64,000 nt of DNA from Paenibacillus amylolyticus (GCF_001570725.1 NZ_BCNV01000001.1:1240001-1304000); one strand, 5' to 3'; shown: positions 34,435 through 44,130, counted from the first letter of the stretch. Notes: generated by a model from the letters alone, not told the origin. Numbers and translations: made by a program.

Positions 34435-34855
34435 TTGAAATCACCTCACGGTTGTTATTTCATACAGGTAATATTAAATTCCAATGCTTAAAATTACCTT
34501 AAAATCAGCTTATGAAAACATAAAGGTGGGTAATGTTTGAAAAGTGTTCACAATTAGATTGTGGGCGAAGGAATAAAAGTCCTGAAAAACGGAACTTAAT
34601 TACCATTTAAATGGAACAGAAATAAAAAGTTTCGCATCCTCGCAAGTTTTAAAGGCATAACTGCCACGAAAGTTCTGAGTCGAATGTACGATATTTTAAT
34701 ATATACGTGGGTCATATGTAACGAAATTACAGGTGGCACATTGCAAACAGGGTGTTTATGTAAGAAAATAGGGTTGATATAACGATTCATTCTCTTTTTT
34801 TTGATTTAATCTGACATTAGGACAATTTACATATGAGACCATGGGAGGGATTCAG
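34435..34855. other. AT-rich gene-free region before the type VII locus
   Basis: 421 bases, markedly AT-rich, no ORF of note. Must contain the promoters for the minus-strand small gene and for the secretion operon. I see a possible hairpin CCACG...CGTGG (about 34671-34711) but no convincing -35/-10 pair or riboswitch. Confidence 0.5.
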
Positions 34856-35176
34856 ATGATTCTAACCGTGTATTCCGGCCGCGAGGAAGGCGAATGGTTC
34901 GACATCGAGGTTCCGGACGAATGCACCATTGAACATTTGAAGACATTACTCGGCGTTCGCATTTTTGGACAGGCACCGGGAGATGGCATTCAGTACATCC
35001 TTGAGGCCAAGTTTCCGGAAGGTCTGTGGTTCTCTCCGCAGAACGCGCAGCAGTTAATGGAAACGGGGCTGCGGCAAGGCAGTTGCGTACGTGTCCAGCG
35101 GGCTTTTTCAACGACTTCGGAAGAGGCGCCTGTATATGGAAGACGTTCATTGTTTCAGCAGGACAGCAACGAATAG
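34856..35176 (+). CDS. esaB: EsaB/YukD-like ubiquitin-fold protein of the type VII locus
   Basis: 106 residues; small beta-grasp protein found in ESX/WXG100 secretion loci (YukD, EsaB; the same fold is at the N-terminus of mycobacterial EccD). It begins MILTVYSGREEGEWFDIEVP, with CTIEHLKTLLG as the ubiquitin-like helix. ATG at 34856 follows GGGAGGG; the ATG 15 bases earlier overlaps it. First gene of the operon, directly before the ATPase. The family assignment rests on size, fold pattern and context. Confidence 0.78.
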   Translation: MILTVYSGREEGEWFDIEVPDECTIEHLKTLLGVRIFGQAPGDGIQYILEAKFPEGLWFSPQNAQQLMETGLRQGSCVRVQRAFSTTSEEAPVYGRRSLFQQDSNE

Positions 35177-35228
35177 GGCTTTTGAACGTATACATTCTAT
35201 TGAACGAACTAAAGGAGGTCTTCTCTTC

Positions 35229-38200
35229 GTGAATGTGTTATATCAGCGTTCTCCAAGAATGACACCGGTTCTCAAGGAAGAGGGACTCGAAATACTCAGG
35301 CCTCCAACAGAACCGAGCAAACCCACGTTTTCCATGATATCCATTATTGTGCCGATCATGATGACCATGGTCAGCATTGGTTTCTACGTATATATCAACA
35401 TGACCGGTAAAATGGGCAACAGCAATTATATGATGTTTCAAATGATGACGGTCATGATGATGCTTACTTCTTACACAATTCCATTCTTCGTGTATCTGAG
35501 CAACAAGAAATCATATCGCAAAAAATTGGAAGAACGCAAAACTATGTACCTTGCTCAACTCGACAAACACCGGGAAGAACTGAAGGAAGCGCAGGCGGAG
35601 CAAGTAAAGAGTCTGTACGAAATCCATGGTGATCCAGGTGTGTGTCTTCAAGTGGTGAAGAATCGGAATAGTTCCTTATGGGAACGTTCACCAGAGGATG
35701 ATGATTTCCTACAGGTGCGCATTGGCACGGGAGAGATTCCATTCCGAATCAAACTTCAGGTTCCGCGGATTGATGGCTACGAAAAGGATGAGCTAATTGA
35801 AGCGGCCCATGAACTTGCGGCTGAATTCCAGACGGTACCGGACGCTTCCATTACATTGCCTTTGTTCCAATCGAAGGTTATGGGTCTGGTAGGTGATCGG
35901 GAGGAAGTGCTCGCTTCCCTGCGAGTCATCATCTCACAGCTGACAGTACGGCATTCACCGGATGAACTCAAGCTTGCTGCATTTTATGAAGAGAAGGACA
36001 GCAAGGAATGGGATTGGCTTCGCTGGATGCCCCATATCTGGGATGAAGACCAGGGACAACGCTATATGGCCGACAGGCACAGCGGTGCGCATCAATTGGC
36101 GGACAGCTTGTTTTCCGTGTTGAACCGGCGCCGTAACAATAAGGAAGACCGTTACAAGAAAAGCGTGCAAACGCCTTGTTACGTTGTGATTCTCTCCGAT
36201 ACGCAATTAATTGAAGAAGAACCGTTGCTTCCGCTACTGCTGGAGTCGGCTCACGAGATTGATGTATGCACCATTATACTAGCTAATCGCAAAGAGTCTT
36301 TACCGATGCATTGTCAGTTGATTATGGACGCCTCCAAAGGCAAAGGTGTGTATATCAAAAAAACGGAAGATGCAGATGTTATTCAACAATCGTACAAGCC
36401 TGATGTGATCTCGAAAGAGATGGCAGAGGCGCTTTCCCGTTATATGTCACCGATCCGGTTGAAGCGTTCATCTGCTTCGGATATCCCGCAAGTGCTCCCG
36501 TTATTCGATATGCTGAGCACATCACGTGTGGAGGATCTGGACGTGGTGTCAAGATGGGGACAGACGAGATATCCTGACACGCTGCCTGTGCCAATGGGTG
36601 TAAGAGCTGGCGGCAAGAAAATTGCGATAAATCTGCATGATAAAATTGAACGTCAGGGTCATGGTCCTCACGGTCTGATTGCAGGTACAACCGGTTCAGG
36701 TAAAAGTGAGGTCATCCAGTCCATCGTAGCCTCGCTGGCTGCTGAATTCCACCCCCATGATCTGGCCTTCATGCTGATTGACTATAAGGGTGGCGGAATG
36801 TCCAACACATTTGTCGATCTGCCTCATGTGGTAGGTACAATCACCAATCTGGATGGAAATCTGATTGAGCGGGCGAATATCTCACTTCGTGCCGAATTGG
36901 TCAGAAGGCAAAAGATATTAAATGATGCGGGAAACCTCCAGCACATTGATGAATATTACAAGATTCTGCGTTCCAGACATGAACAGCCACTGCCACATCT
37001 GGTCATTATCATTGACGAGTTTGCTCAATTGAAGCGGGACCAGCCAGAGTTCATGGATGAATTGATCAGTATCGCGGCTATTGGCCGGACACTTGGGGTT
37101 CATCTAATTCTGGCAACCCAGAAGCCAGCCGGCGTAGTGGACGATAAAATATGGAGTAACTCCCGTTTCCGAATCTGCCTTCGCGTACAGAGTGAGGGAG
37201 ACAGCAGGGACATGATCAAGATTCCGAATGCTGCCTGGATTACGAAGCCTGGGCGCGGATACTTTCAAGTCGGCAGTGATGAAGTATTTGAAGAAATGCA
37301 ATTCGCCTGGAGTGGTGCGCCGTATAACCAGCAGGAGGATGCAACGACCGTATTACCTGTTATGGAAGTGCGCTTGAACGGTAAGCGGGAGCCTCTGTTA
37401 ACCGGAGAGCGCCGAGCTGTTCTCAAAGGTGAAGATGTTCCGAAACAGCTTCAGGTATTTATTGACTATGTTGCGCAGTCTGCAGCGGATGCGGGTATCC
37501 GTCGTTTGCCAGGACCATGGTTACCACCTTTACCAGAGACACTGGAATGGGAAAGTCTTCCGGAATGGCAGGAAGAAGAGCATTACGATTTGCTGCTTGA
37601 TGGCGGGGCGAGTGGTCTGAAACCACTGGTTGGTTTGTTGGATGATCTCCCTAATCAGCGTCAGCAGCCGCTTGCATTGCCTATGGATCAAGGCCATCTG
37701 GTCGTGTACGGGATGCCAGGACTCGGAAAAACAACATTTGTCCAGACCTTGCTGATGTCCCTGGCGCGTTCACACAGAACTGAGCCTTGGCATGGTTACA
37801 TTATCGATATGGGTCGTATGATGAAGGACTTTGCAGCACTTCCTCAGATCGGTGGTGTGATGATGGCTGAAGAGGAAGACCGGATCAAGCGGTTATTCCG
37901 CTATATTCTCAAGCTGTCGGCACAACGCAAGGATATCATCTCGGAGGCGGGGGTTAAAACGATTTCGGCCTATCGCCGGACAGCTCATGCAGCAGTCCCG
38001 CAGGTTGTGGTGGTTATCGATGGTTATCTTTCGTTCCGCAATGCCTATCCGGAAGAAAATGAGCTTTTGGAGACGATTCTGCGTGAAGGCGGCAGTCTAG
38101 GCATCACATTCGTGCTTACTGCGAATCGGGTAACAGATGTATTTGAGAAATTCAGAAGTAATATTCCCAATGCGGTTTCATTTGAATTATCTGATCCAAG

Positions 38201-39233
38201 TGATTATTATTATGCCGTGGGAAGACCTTCCAAGGCACCAAGCCAACTTCCACCAGGAAGAGGTCTGGTCAAAGGGCAGGTACCTCCGTTGATGTTCCAG
38301 GCGGCATTACCTTCTTCCGGGGCAGATGAGGGCAAGCGTTCATCGGCATTGCGCCGTACAATCGCTGAGATTCGCCAAGGCTGGACAGGGGAAGAAGCGC
38401 CGCAGATTGCTCCGCTTCCGGAAGAGATCAAACTCAAAGATCTGCTCATTCGGACAGGATCATATGGTCAGGCTTGGGATACATCGTCTGTAACGGTCCC
38501 TGTGGGATTACTTACGGATGATCTGGAACCATTCCAGCTTAATCTGCGTGAAGGTCCACATTTCATGGTAACAAGTCCGATGGAAGGCGGCAAAACGACA
38601 TTTTTGCTGACATGGATGTTGTCACTGGCTTATCATGCTTCTCCGGAAGATGTGCAAATATACACGGTAGATATGCGTTACGGCTCAGGTGGACTGGGGG
38701 AAATCAACAGTTTGCCCCATGTCCGTGGACACGTATCGCGAGAAGAACAGCTTGCACCTGTGATTCAACAGTTGTACGATGAAGTTCTGAAAAGAGGCGA
38801 GATTTCCGGTGGACCGGAACTTGTGCTCGTCATCGATGATGCGGACACCTTGTCCAAGCAGCTAAACGATTTTAATGTAAAAGATCAATTGGGAGCGATT
38901 GTTCGTCAAGGAAGGGATCGAGGTGTACACGTAATTCTGTCAGGGGTTCCGGCAGACTTCCCGACCTTCGGTTCTGACTGGGTAACGGATGTGAAGGCTT
39001 CCCAGAGCGGAATGCTCTTCGGGACTTTAGACCCTAACGATCTCTCGTTCTTCCGTATACCTTATTCGGAATCCGGAGGTAGTTCAGGTGGGCTGAAGGT
39101 ACTGCCTCCGGGTCAAGGTTATTATGTAAAACGTAAATATTCCAGGGTTAAAGGTGCAGTTCCATGTGATGACAGCTGGAAAATGACCGATTGGATTTCT
39201 GAAATTCGTGACCGATGGCATGTTGTAGTTTGA
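35229..39233 (+). CDS. essC: Type VII secretion ATPase EssC/EccC (FtsK/SpoIIIE family)
   Basis: Membrane motor of the ESX-type secretion system, 1334 residues. Two transmembrane helices near residues 34-56 and 68-92, then three tandem P-loop domains with Walker A motifs GTTGSGKSE (about 485), GMPGLGKTT (about 827) and SPMEGGKTT (about 1115). Domain 1 has Walker B VIIIDEFAQL and is the likely active one; domains 2 and 3 have VVVIDGYLSF and LVIDDADTL, lacking the usual Glu. No FHA domains precede the helices, unlike B. subtilis YukBA, so the layout is closer to actinobacterial EccC. GTG at 35229 follows AAAGGAGGTC; a frame extending upstream is unlikely to be coding. Confidence 0.95.
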   Translation: MNVLYQRSPRMTPVLKEEGLEILRPPTEPSKPTFSMISIIVPIMMTMVSIGFYVYINMTGKMGNSNYMMFQMMTVMMMLTSYTIPFFVYLSNKKSYRKKLEERKTMYLAQLDKHREELKEAQAEQVKSLYEIHGDPGVCLQVVKNRNSSLWERSPEDDDFLQVRIGTGEIPFRIKLQVPRIDGYEKDELIEAAHELAAEFQTVPDASITLPLFQSKVMGLVGDREEVLASLRVIISQLTVRHSPDELKLAAFYEEKDSKEWDWLRWMPHIWDEDQGQRYMADRHSGAHQLADSLFSVLNRRRNNKEDRYKKSVQTPCYVVILSDTQLIEEEPLLPLLLESAHEIDVCTIILANRKESLPMHCQLIMDASKGKGVYIKKTEDADVIQQSYKPDVISKEMAEALSRYMSPIRLKRSSASDIPQVLPLFDMLSTSRVEDLDVVSRWGQTRYPDTLPVPMGVRAGGKKIAINLHDKIERQGHGPHGLIAGTTGSGKSEVIQSIVASLAAEFHPHDLAFMLIDYKGGGMSNTFVDLPHVVGTITNLDGNLIERANISLRAELVRRQKILNDAGNLQHIDEYYKILRSRHEQPLPHLVIIIDEFAQLKRDQPEFMDELISIAAIGRTLGVHLILATQKPAGVVDDKIWSNSRFRICLRVQSEGDSRDMIKIPNAAWITKPGRGYFQVGSDEVFEEMQFAWSGAPYNQQEDATTVLPVMEVRLNGKREPLLTGERRAVLKGEDVPKQLQVFIDYVAQSAADAGIRRLPGPWLPPLPETLEWESLPEWQEEEHYDLLLDGGASGLKPLVGLLDDLPNQRQQPLALPMDQGHLVVYGMPGLGKTTFVQTLLMSLARSHRTEPWHGYIIDMGRMMKDFAALPQIGGVMMAEEEDRIKRLFRYILKLSAQRKDIISEAGVKTISAYRRTAHAAVPQVVVVIDGYLSFRNAYPEENELLETILREGGSLGITFVLTANRVTDVFEKFRSNIPNAVSFELSDPSDYYYAVGRPSKAPSQLPPGRGLVKGQVPPLMFQAALPSSGADEGKRSSALRRTIAEIRQGWTGEEAPQIAPLPEEIKLKDLLIRTGSYGQAWDTSSVTVPVGLLTDDLEPFQLNLREGPHFMVTSPMEGGKTTFLLTWMLSLAYHASPEDVQIYTVDMRYGSGGLGEINSLPHVRGHVSREEQLAPVIQQLYDEVLKRGEISGGPELVLVIDDADTLSKQLNDFNVKDQLGAIVRQGRDRGVHVILSGVPADFPTFGSDWVTDVKASQSGMLFGTLDPNDLSFFRIPYSESGGSSGGLKVLPPGQGYYVKRKYSRVKGAVPCDDSWKMTDWISEIRDRWHVVV

Positions 39234-39249
39234 GGGGAGGTGGCTCATA

Positions 39250-40080
39250 ATGTTGACGGTTCATGATTCTAAGCAAAAGGTAGTCACGTTACAAACAAAA
39301 GAACTTTTTTTCCTAGCCGGCATTCTCGGTTCAGACCGACTGCTTGGTGTGGAAGATCCGTTTCGCGGCTATATGGCGGAGGATATCGCGATGGAGTGGG
39401 AGCGCGTCAAGGCCTCCCTGCTTGACAAAGGATATCTGATTCAGGATCAGGAGACGGATGAGCTGATCATGACACCGACCGTTTTCTCCAGGGTAGCCAT
39501 TGCCGGACTGTCCGACAGAGCTTGTTGGATTCGCTACACGATCAACGGCAAGTCGTATGAGAGTTATGTACACTGCACGGATGAGCGGGTCGTTGAAGTC
39601 TCCCGTGTTGCGGACCTACCGGATTCGTTCCGGCTCAGCGATCTGGGAAGTGTTCGTGAAGCCATTGATGTTCTGATCGAGCGGATGAAATGGAGCGGCC
39701 ATTCTCCTGCGGAGAAACCGGCATTAATGTGCTCCAAGAAAAAGTTCTATGATGTTATGAATGAGCTGGAAAACAGCGAGGTACAGACGGTAGCTGATGA
39801 ACTCGCTCAGGAGACAAGTGATCCTGAGGGTTCACTTGCGCTGGCACGCTGTCTGGTGGGTAAGGAGTCAGATGGGGAGCTTCGGTTGCTTGTGTGGAAT
39901 GAAGAGGGATGGAAATCGCAGTCGGCAGCATTTGCTGCAAGTGCGGTATCCAACTGGCTGTTCCGGATGAGCACTGCCGCTTCAGATGATTGGCTTGTTG
40001 CAGCACTGACGACTAGAGAACAGTTTCACGAGATGCTGCTGGACTGGCTTAAACAGCCTGCAGGGGAAGAGGAAAGGTGA
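39250..40080 (+). CDS. Type VII locus protein of unknown function, 276 residues
   Basis: Soluble protein encoded between essC and the WXG-type genes, with a GAGGGGAGGTGG site upstream. The N-terminal part (LFFLAGILGSD...MEWERVKASLLDKGYLIQDQETDELIMT) looks like a winged-helix, and the middle has beta-rich segments (CWIRYTINGKSYESYVHCTD). Size, soluble nature and position recall EspG, the substrate chaperone of mycobacterial ESX systems, but I see no sequence proof. The stop is six bases before the next gene. Confidence 0.75.
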   Translation: MLTVHDSKQKVVTLQTKELFFLAGILGSDRLLGVEDPFRGYMAEDIAMEWERVKASLLDKGYLIQDQETDELIMTPTVFSRVAIAGLSDRACWIRYTINGKSYESYVHCTDERVVEVSRVADLPDSFRLSDLGSVREAIDVLIERMKWSGHSPAEKPALMCSKKKFYDVMNELENSEVQTVADELAQETSDPEGSLALARCLVGKESDGELRLLVWNEEGWKSQSAAFAASAVSNWLFRMSTAASDDWLVAALTTREQFHEMLLDWLKQPAGEEER

Positions 40081-40086
40081 TGGTAA

Positions 40087-40635
40087 ATGCGCATTCGTGT
40101 GGAACCGGATGTGCTTCGGGCACTGAGCAGGCAGATTCAGTATGCAGCGGAGCAAATACAGCAAAAGATGACAGTGTTGGATCAGGCGATTCATTCGCTG
40201 GAGTGGGAGGTTGAATCCCGTGCAGCGGTGATGAATGAATGGAATCACAGTAAACGACTGGGCGAGGATGCGCTTCGTCGATTGATGGACTTAAGCGTAC
40301 AGCTGGGACGCAAAGCGTTGTTATTCCAGCAGGCAGACATGGAGTATCGTTCCGTGCTGAGTCATGTGAACACGGCCTATGGTAATGCGGTCAATATGCT
40401 GAATGTTCTTCAGAACAACCGTACAGGAGAAATCATGCCTGCACATTCTGCAACTGTAGCTGTAGTATCCGATCCCCTTTCCGCAATGGCGGCCGTATAT
40501 CGTGTACAGGATGCCGCTCCGCCTGATGGCTCCCCGGCTACACTGGTACAGGCCATGCAGCCTGAGCCTGTAGCATGGAGATTCACAGACCCTTCCTTTC
40601 GGGGGAGAAGAGGAACCGAGCCTGTCGTTTCCTGA
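40087..40635 (+). CDS. WXG100-like protein with C-terminal tail, 182 residues
   Basis: The first 100 residues are helical with a central LEW turn (IHSLEWEVESRAAVMNEWN) between two long helices, the layout of WXG100 proteins in which the WXG turn is altered. A Pro/Ala-rich, probably disordered tail of about 65 residues follows. It could be a secreted partner of EsxA or a structural accessory. It lies between the 276-residue gene and esxA. Confidence 0.7.
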   Translation: MRIRVEPDVLRALSRQIQYAAEQIQQKMTVLDQAIHSLEWEVESRAAVMNEWNHSKRLGEDALRRLMDLSVQLGRKALLFQQADMEYRSVLSHVNTAYGNAVNMLNVLQNNRTGEIMPAHSATVAVVSDPLSAMAAVYRVQDAAPPDGSPATLVQAMQPEPVAWRFTDPSFRGRRGTEPVVS

Positions 40636-40764
40636 ACAGGGTGAAAAAAGGACAGCAGAAAGTGAATATATTTTTGTAAATAGGCTGTTAGGAGAAGTTT
40701 CAAGTGCTGAAAATGGGGTAAATAGGATTAGGTCCTTCGGCTTTTGTCCGATCGATCCTGGTAT

Positions 40765-40775
40765 AGTACAATTTG
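40765..40775 (+). promoter_or_regulatory. Possible separate promoter for esxA
   Basis: TATAGTACAAT-like -10 sequence about 55 bases before esxA, in a 184-base gap that also holds an imperfect GGTCC...GGATCGATCC hairpin. A separate promoter would let EsxA be made in excess of the machine. Confidence 0.35.
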
Positions 40776-40819
40776 AACAAGTAAAAATTTAATTGCACAA
40801 ACCAAGGAGGAATTTACCA

Positions 40820-41095
40820 ATGGCAGGACGTATTTTAGTTACCCCAGAGCAGCTTGATCAGGTTTCCAACCAATTTAAACAAAGCGGTGAGCAAAGTCAG
40901 CAAATCGTATCTACATTGACTCAATCCATCACAAGCATGGAAGGACAATGGGAAGGTATGACAAAGCAACGCTTCTTCCAGGAGTTCCAAGAAGCTAGCA
41001 AACAAATGCAATCGTTCGTTCAAACGCTGAACAGCATCAGCGCTGAACTTACAGCTATTGCTAACAAATTCCGTACAGCTGACCAAGCTCGTTAA
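40820..41095 (+). CDS. esxA: WXG100 family secreted protein EsxA
   Basis: 91-residue helical-hairpin substrate of the type VII system. The WXG motif is W44-E45-G46 in EGQWEGM. The C-terminal secretion signal YxxxD/E appears as FRTAD (residues 84-88), with Phe replacing Tyr. AAGGAGG lies 10 bases before the ATG. Followed by a strong terminator, so the kinase gene downstream is likely a separate transcript or depends on read-through. Confidence 0.95.
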   Translation: MAGRILVTPEQLDQVSNQFKQSGEQSQQIVSTLTQSITSMEGQWEGMTKQRFFQEFQEASKQMQSFVQTLNSISAELTAIANKFRTADQAR

Positions 41096-41180
41096 TCTGC
41101 TTTACATAGATCAGGCCGATGTGAAGTCTGAATTCGTCCTGAGTTATAGGTGGGTAGCAAGCTGAAGATGTACAACTACA

Positions 41181-41217
41181 GCAAAAACCGGGCGTTTTCA
41201 CAACACCCGGTTTTTGC
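41181..41217 (+). terminator. Intrinsic terminator after esxA
   Basis: Perfect 12-bp stem GCAAAAACCGGG / CCCGGTTTTTGC. Confidence 0.88.
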
Positions 41218-41253
41218 TGCAACTATGACACTAGGACAGAGAGAGGGATAAGC

Positions 41254-43332
41254 ATGTCTTTTCAACCAAATCCCGGGGATGAAGTGGTGATTAACGACAT
41301 TGCCTATACGATTGGGCAACATCCGGCTGCGCCGGGTCTGGCTTATGCCCAAGCCGGAAGGCAGGGGATTGTTTATCAGTTGATACCCCGAAATGGTTCC
41401 ATTCATGGGGCCAAAGCACTAAAAGTATTTTTTCCTAAATTCCGTATTCCGGCTATGGTATATCAGTCTGAGCATATGGAGTCCTATAGTGAACTGCCAG
41501 GTTTGCAGGTATGCAAGCGTGATGTGCTCACTCCGGAAAGAAACGGAGCGCTCATTGGAAAACATCCAGATCTGTTATATGCGGTGTTGATGCCATGGGT
41601 GCAGGGTCAGACCTGGTTCGATGTGATTAGCGATCAGAGACAGCTGACGGCAGAGGAGAGCCTGAAGCTGGCCAGAGCGCTTGCCGGAACAGGTTCGGCT
41701 ATGGAGCAACGTGGACTGGCTCATTGCGATATGTCCGCTCCCAATGTAATGATTCCGTTTTTTTCCGAAGTGGAGAACCTGGGGAAGACATCTGCGGTTG
41801 AACTGGTGGATGTCGAGCAAATGTACGGTTCCAAGATGGATCGTCCGGATGCCCTGCTTGCCGGGTCACCCGGTTATGCGGCCCATCGAACAGTGCACAG
41901 TGGTTTGTGGAGTTCATATGCCGACCGATTTGCCGGAGCCGTTATTATTGCTGAAATGTTAAGCTGGTCGGACCCTGTGATTGTAGAGAAAGCTTGGGGC
42001 GAAAGCTATTTTGATCAACATGAAATGCAAACGGTGAGTGAACGGTATTTTGCGATGCGGGAATCGCTTGAGAAGCGTTGGGGCTCCAAATTGTCTGAGC
42101 TGTTTATTCGCGCCTGGGAGAGTCACGATCTGAGCAGTTGTCCGACGTTTGGGGAGTGGTATGTTGCACTGGCTGCGGTAGACGTGCATCAGGCTAATGC
42201 GGTTGCTGCTGCGACAACGGAAGAAGAAGGCGCGAATCAGCCGGAAGTTATTAATGCGAATCTGAACAAGAGCTCAGAACCTGCAAGTGAAACGTTGAAT
42301 GCTCAAAACGAGAATAATTCCCAAACGAAGCACTCTCCTGATCAGGAAGCGGTTGTGAACCGTCTGTTCCTGCAAGCAAGAGCCCTGGAGGACGAAGATA
42401 AACCAGCGGCTGCACTGGAAGTGTACCGCTCGTTGTATCACTTCATTCCTCATAACAGTGCAATGCAGATGGAAGTAGAAGCTGCAATCAAGGAACTGGA
42501 TGCGAAGCTCAATCCAAAAGAAGACACAGACAAGCCCGTACCTGTGCCATTCTACAGATCCAAAAAGTTCATGATCTCCTCTGCTGTACTTATTGTATTG
42601 CTGGCAGGTGGTGTGCCAACGGTCAAAATACTCGCCGACCAGGCAGAGGCGAAGCAGCAAGAACAGCAGGAAGCCACGCGACTGGCAGAGGTCAAGGCTG
42701 CGGAAGAGGCTGAAGCTGCGAAGGCGGCTGCGCTCAAACAGCAGGAAGAGCAAGAGAAGCAAAAGGCCGCAGAAGCTGCGAAACTTGATGCAGAGGAAAA
42801 GAAAAAGCTCGCTGAAGCCAAACAGAAGGAAGCGGAAGCAAAGAAAAAAGAAGAAGAACGCAAGGCATTACAGGCCAAGTACGACAAACAGGCGAAATAT
42901 GAGGCCTATCTGGTGAAGCAGGAACAGCAGAAGAAAGAAGCTGCCAAGAGAGCGCAGCAGGAGAAGTACGATAAACAGGCAAAATATGAAGCTTATCTGG
43001 TTTGGAAAAAAGAGAATGATGCCAAGCTTGCAAAACAGGAAGCGGAGCGTAAAGCGGCAGCGGAAGTTAAACGTCAGCAGGAGATTGCTCAGAAAGCTGC
43101 GCTTAAGAAAAAACGTGCCCAGAATGTGGTCACGCTGATTGCTCATTACAATAAAACGTATAATGCACAAAAAGGCAGAAAGATTGAAAATGCGGAAGCG
43201 TATGCCCGTGATTTCAAAAATCTATATAATACCGATGCTGCTTATTTCAAAGGGGTCGGCAAAGTGGCCGCTCGAATGAGTGCCATTAACAAATTCCTGA
43301 GCAACACCAGTTATACGTTGCCCAACTTATAA
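41254..43332 (+). CDS. Membrane-anchored Ser/Thr kinase-like protein with coiled-coil ectodomain
   Basis: 692 residues. An N-terminal kinase fold (about 1-300) keeps the lysine K57 (AKALKVFF), catalytic D159 and N164 (AHCDMSAPN) and a DFG-like D186-V-E, so activity is possible. There is a helical repeat-like region around 365-420 and one transmembrane helix near 438-458. A highly charged coiled coil (Ala/Lys/Glu-rich, 460-630) follows, with two copies of KYDKQAKYEAYLV, and then a C-terminal globular end. The plan of cytosolic kinase fold, single helix and outside domain matches EssB/YukC, the pseudokinase of Firmicute type VII systems, but the protein is much longer. vWA and PP2C genes follow. 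Confidence 0.82.
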   Translation: MSFQPNPGDEVVINDIAYTIGQHPAAPGLAYAQAGRQGIVYQLIPRNGSIHGAKALKVFFPKFRIPAMVYQSEHMESYSELPGLQVCKRDVLTPERNGALIGKHPDLLYAVLMPWVQGQTWFDVISDQRQLTAEESLKLARALAGTGSAMEQRGLAHCDMSAPNVMIPFFSEVENLGKTSAVELVDVEQMYGSKMDRPDALLAGSPGYAAHRTVHSGLWSSYADRFAGAVIIAEMLSWSDPVIVEKAWGESYFDQHEMQTVSERYFAMRESLEKRWGSKLSELFIRAWESHDLSSCPTFGEWYVALAAVDVHQANAVAAATTEEEGANQPEVINANLNKSSEPASETLNAQNENNSQTKHSPDQEAVVNRLFLQARALEDEDKPAAALEVYRSLYHFIPHNSAMQMEVEAAIKELDAKLNPKEDTDKPVPVPFYRSKKFMISSAVLIVLLAGGVPTVKILADQAEAKQQEQQEATRLAEVKAAEEAEAAKAAALKQQEEQEKQKAAEAAKLDAEEKKKLAEAKQKEAEAKKKEEERKALQAKYDKQAKYEAYLVKQEQQKKEAAKRAQQEKYDKQAKYEAYLVWKKENDAKLAKQEAERKAAAEVKRQQEIAQKAALKKKRAQNVVTLIAHYNKTYNAQKGRKIENAEAYARDFKNLYNTDAAYFKGVGKVAARMSAINKFLSNTSYTLPNL

Positions 43333-43367
43333 AATAACACGTGAACGATGGAGGTGACTCACCCAAG

Positions 43368-44120
43368 ATGAACTACACGATTCAAGCATCGCAGCGTACA
43401 CCTGCACTGATTATCTATTTAATTGATATTAGCGCCTCCATGAACATGGTTCTGGAAAATCGTCGGCGGATTGACGTCGTCTATGATGCTTTATCTCTCG
43501 CGATCCGCCAAATGGTATTTCGGTCCACCAAGGGAAATCGACTGACACCTCGCTATCGGATAGCCATATTAGCATACAGCGATGATGTATATGACTTGTT
43601 GAACGGAATCAAAGGGATTGACGAGATCGCTGCAGTTGGTTCTTTGCCTGACCTGACGCCGAGACGGTTTTCGGATTCTGCGAAGGCTTTCCTACAAGCT
43701 GAGAAGATACTACAGGCCGAAATTCCGAATATGCAGGATTGTCCTGCGCCACTCGTATGCCACATGACGGATGGGGTAGCCACAGGTGAAGATCCTGAGC
43801 CTATTGCGAAAAGAATCATGGGCATGAGTGTGCCGGACGGCAATGTACTGGTGGAGAATATCTTTATATCCGATCATCTGCTGGAAGGACCGATTGCTGA
43901 ACCTAGAAGATGGAAAGGGATCTCTTCGGAAACGAATCTGCAGGATGAGCATGGAGAAAAGCTGCGTAATATGTCATCCGTCCTGCCCGAAAGTTATCGG
44001 GAGATGCTTGTTGAGGCTGATTATTTGCTTGCACCCGGTGCACTCATGATGCTGCCAGGTACCTGTGCAGAATTGGTATCGATCGGGTTCCAGATGTCCG
44101 CTGCTACGCCTGTGAGATAG
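43368..44120 (+). CDS. TerY-like von Willebrand factor A protein
   Basis: 250 residues, cytosolic vWA domain. MIDAS metal site DISASM (D20, S22, S24), then a later CHMTDGVATG with the MIDAS Asp. vWA proteins of this short type are partners of PP2C and kinase proteins in TerY-P triads. Start ATG at 43368 (MNYTIQ), with GGAGGTG upstream; an upstream GTG at 43341 lies before the site. Ten bases from the next gene. Probably couples the kinase/phosphatase pair to a protein target. Confidence 0.85.
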   Translation: MNYTIQASQRTPALIIYLIDISASMNMVLENRRRIDVVYDALSLAIRQMVFRSTKGNRLTPRYRIAILAYSDDVYDLLNGIKGIDEIAAVGSLPDLTPRRFSDSAKAFLQAEKILQAEIPNMQDCPAPLVCHMTDGVATGEDPEPIAKRIMGMSVPDGNVLVENIFISDHLLEGPIAEPRRWKGISSETNLQDEHGEKLRNMSSVLPESYREMLVEADYLLAPGALMMLPGTCAELVSIGFQMSAATPVR

Positions 44121-44130
44121 GAGGGGAATC

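Noticed and set aside
34595..34760. Possible cyclic-di-GMP riboswitch upstream of the type VII locus
   Set aside because: GGCATAACTGCC recalled part of that motif, but the conserved core (GCAAAG, tetraloop receptor, GGGTTACC-like end) is absent.
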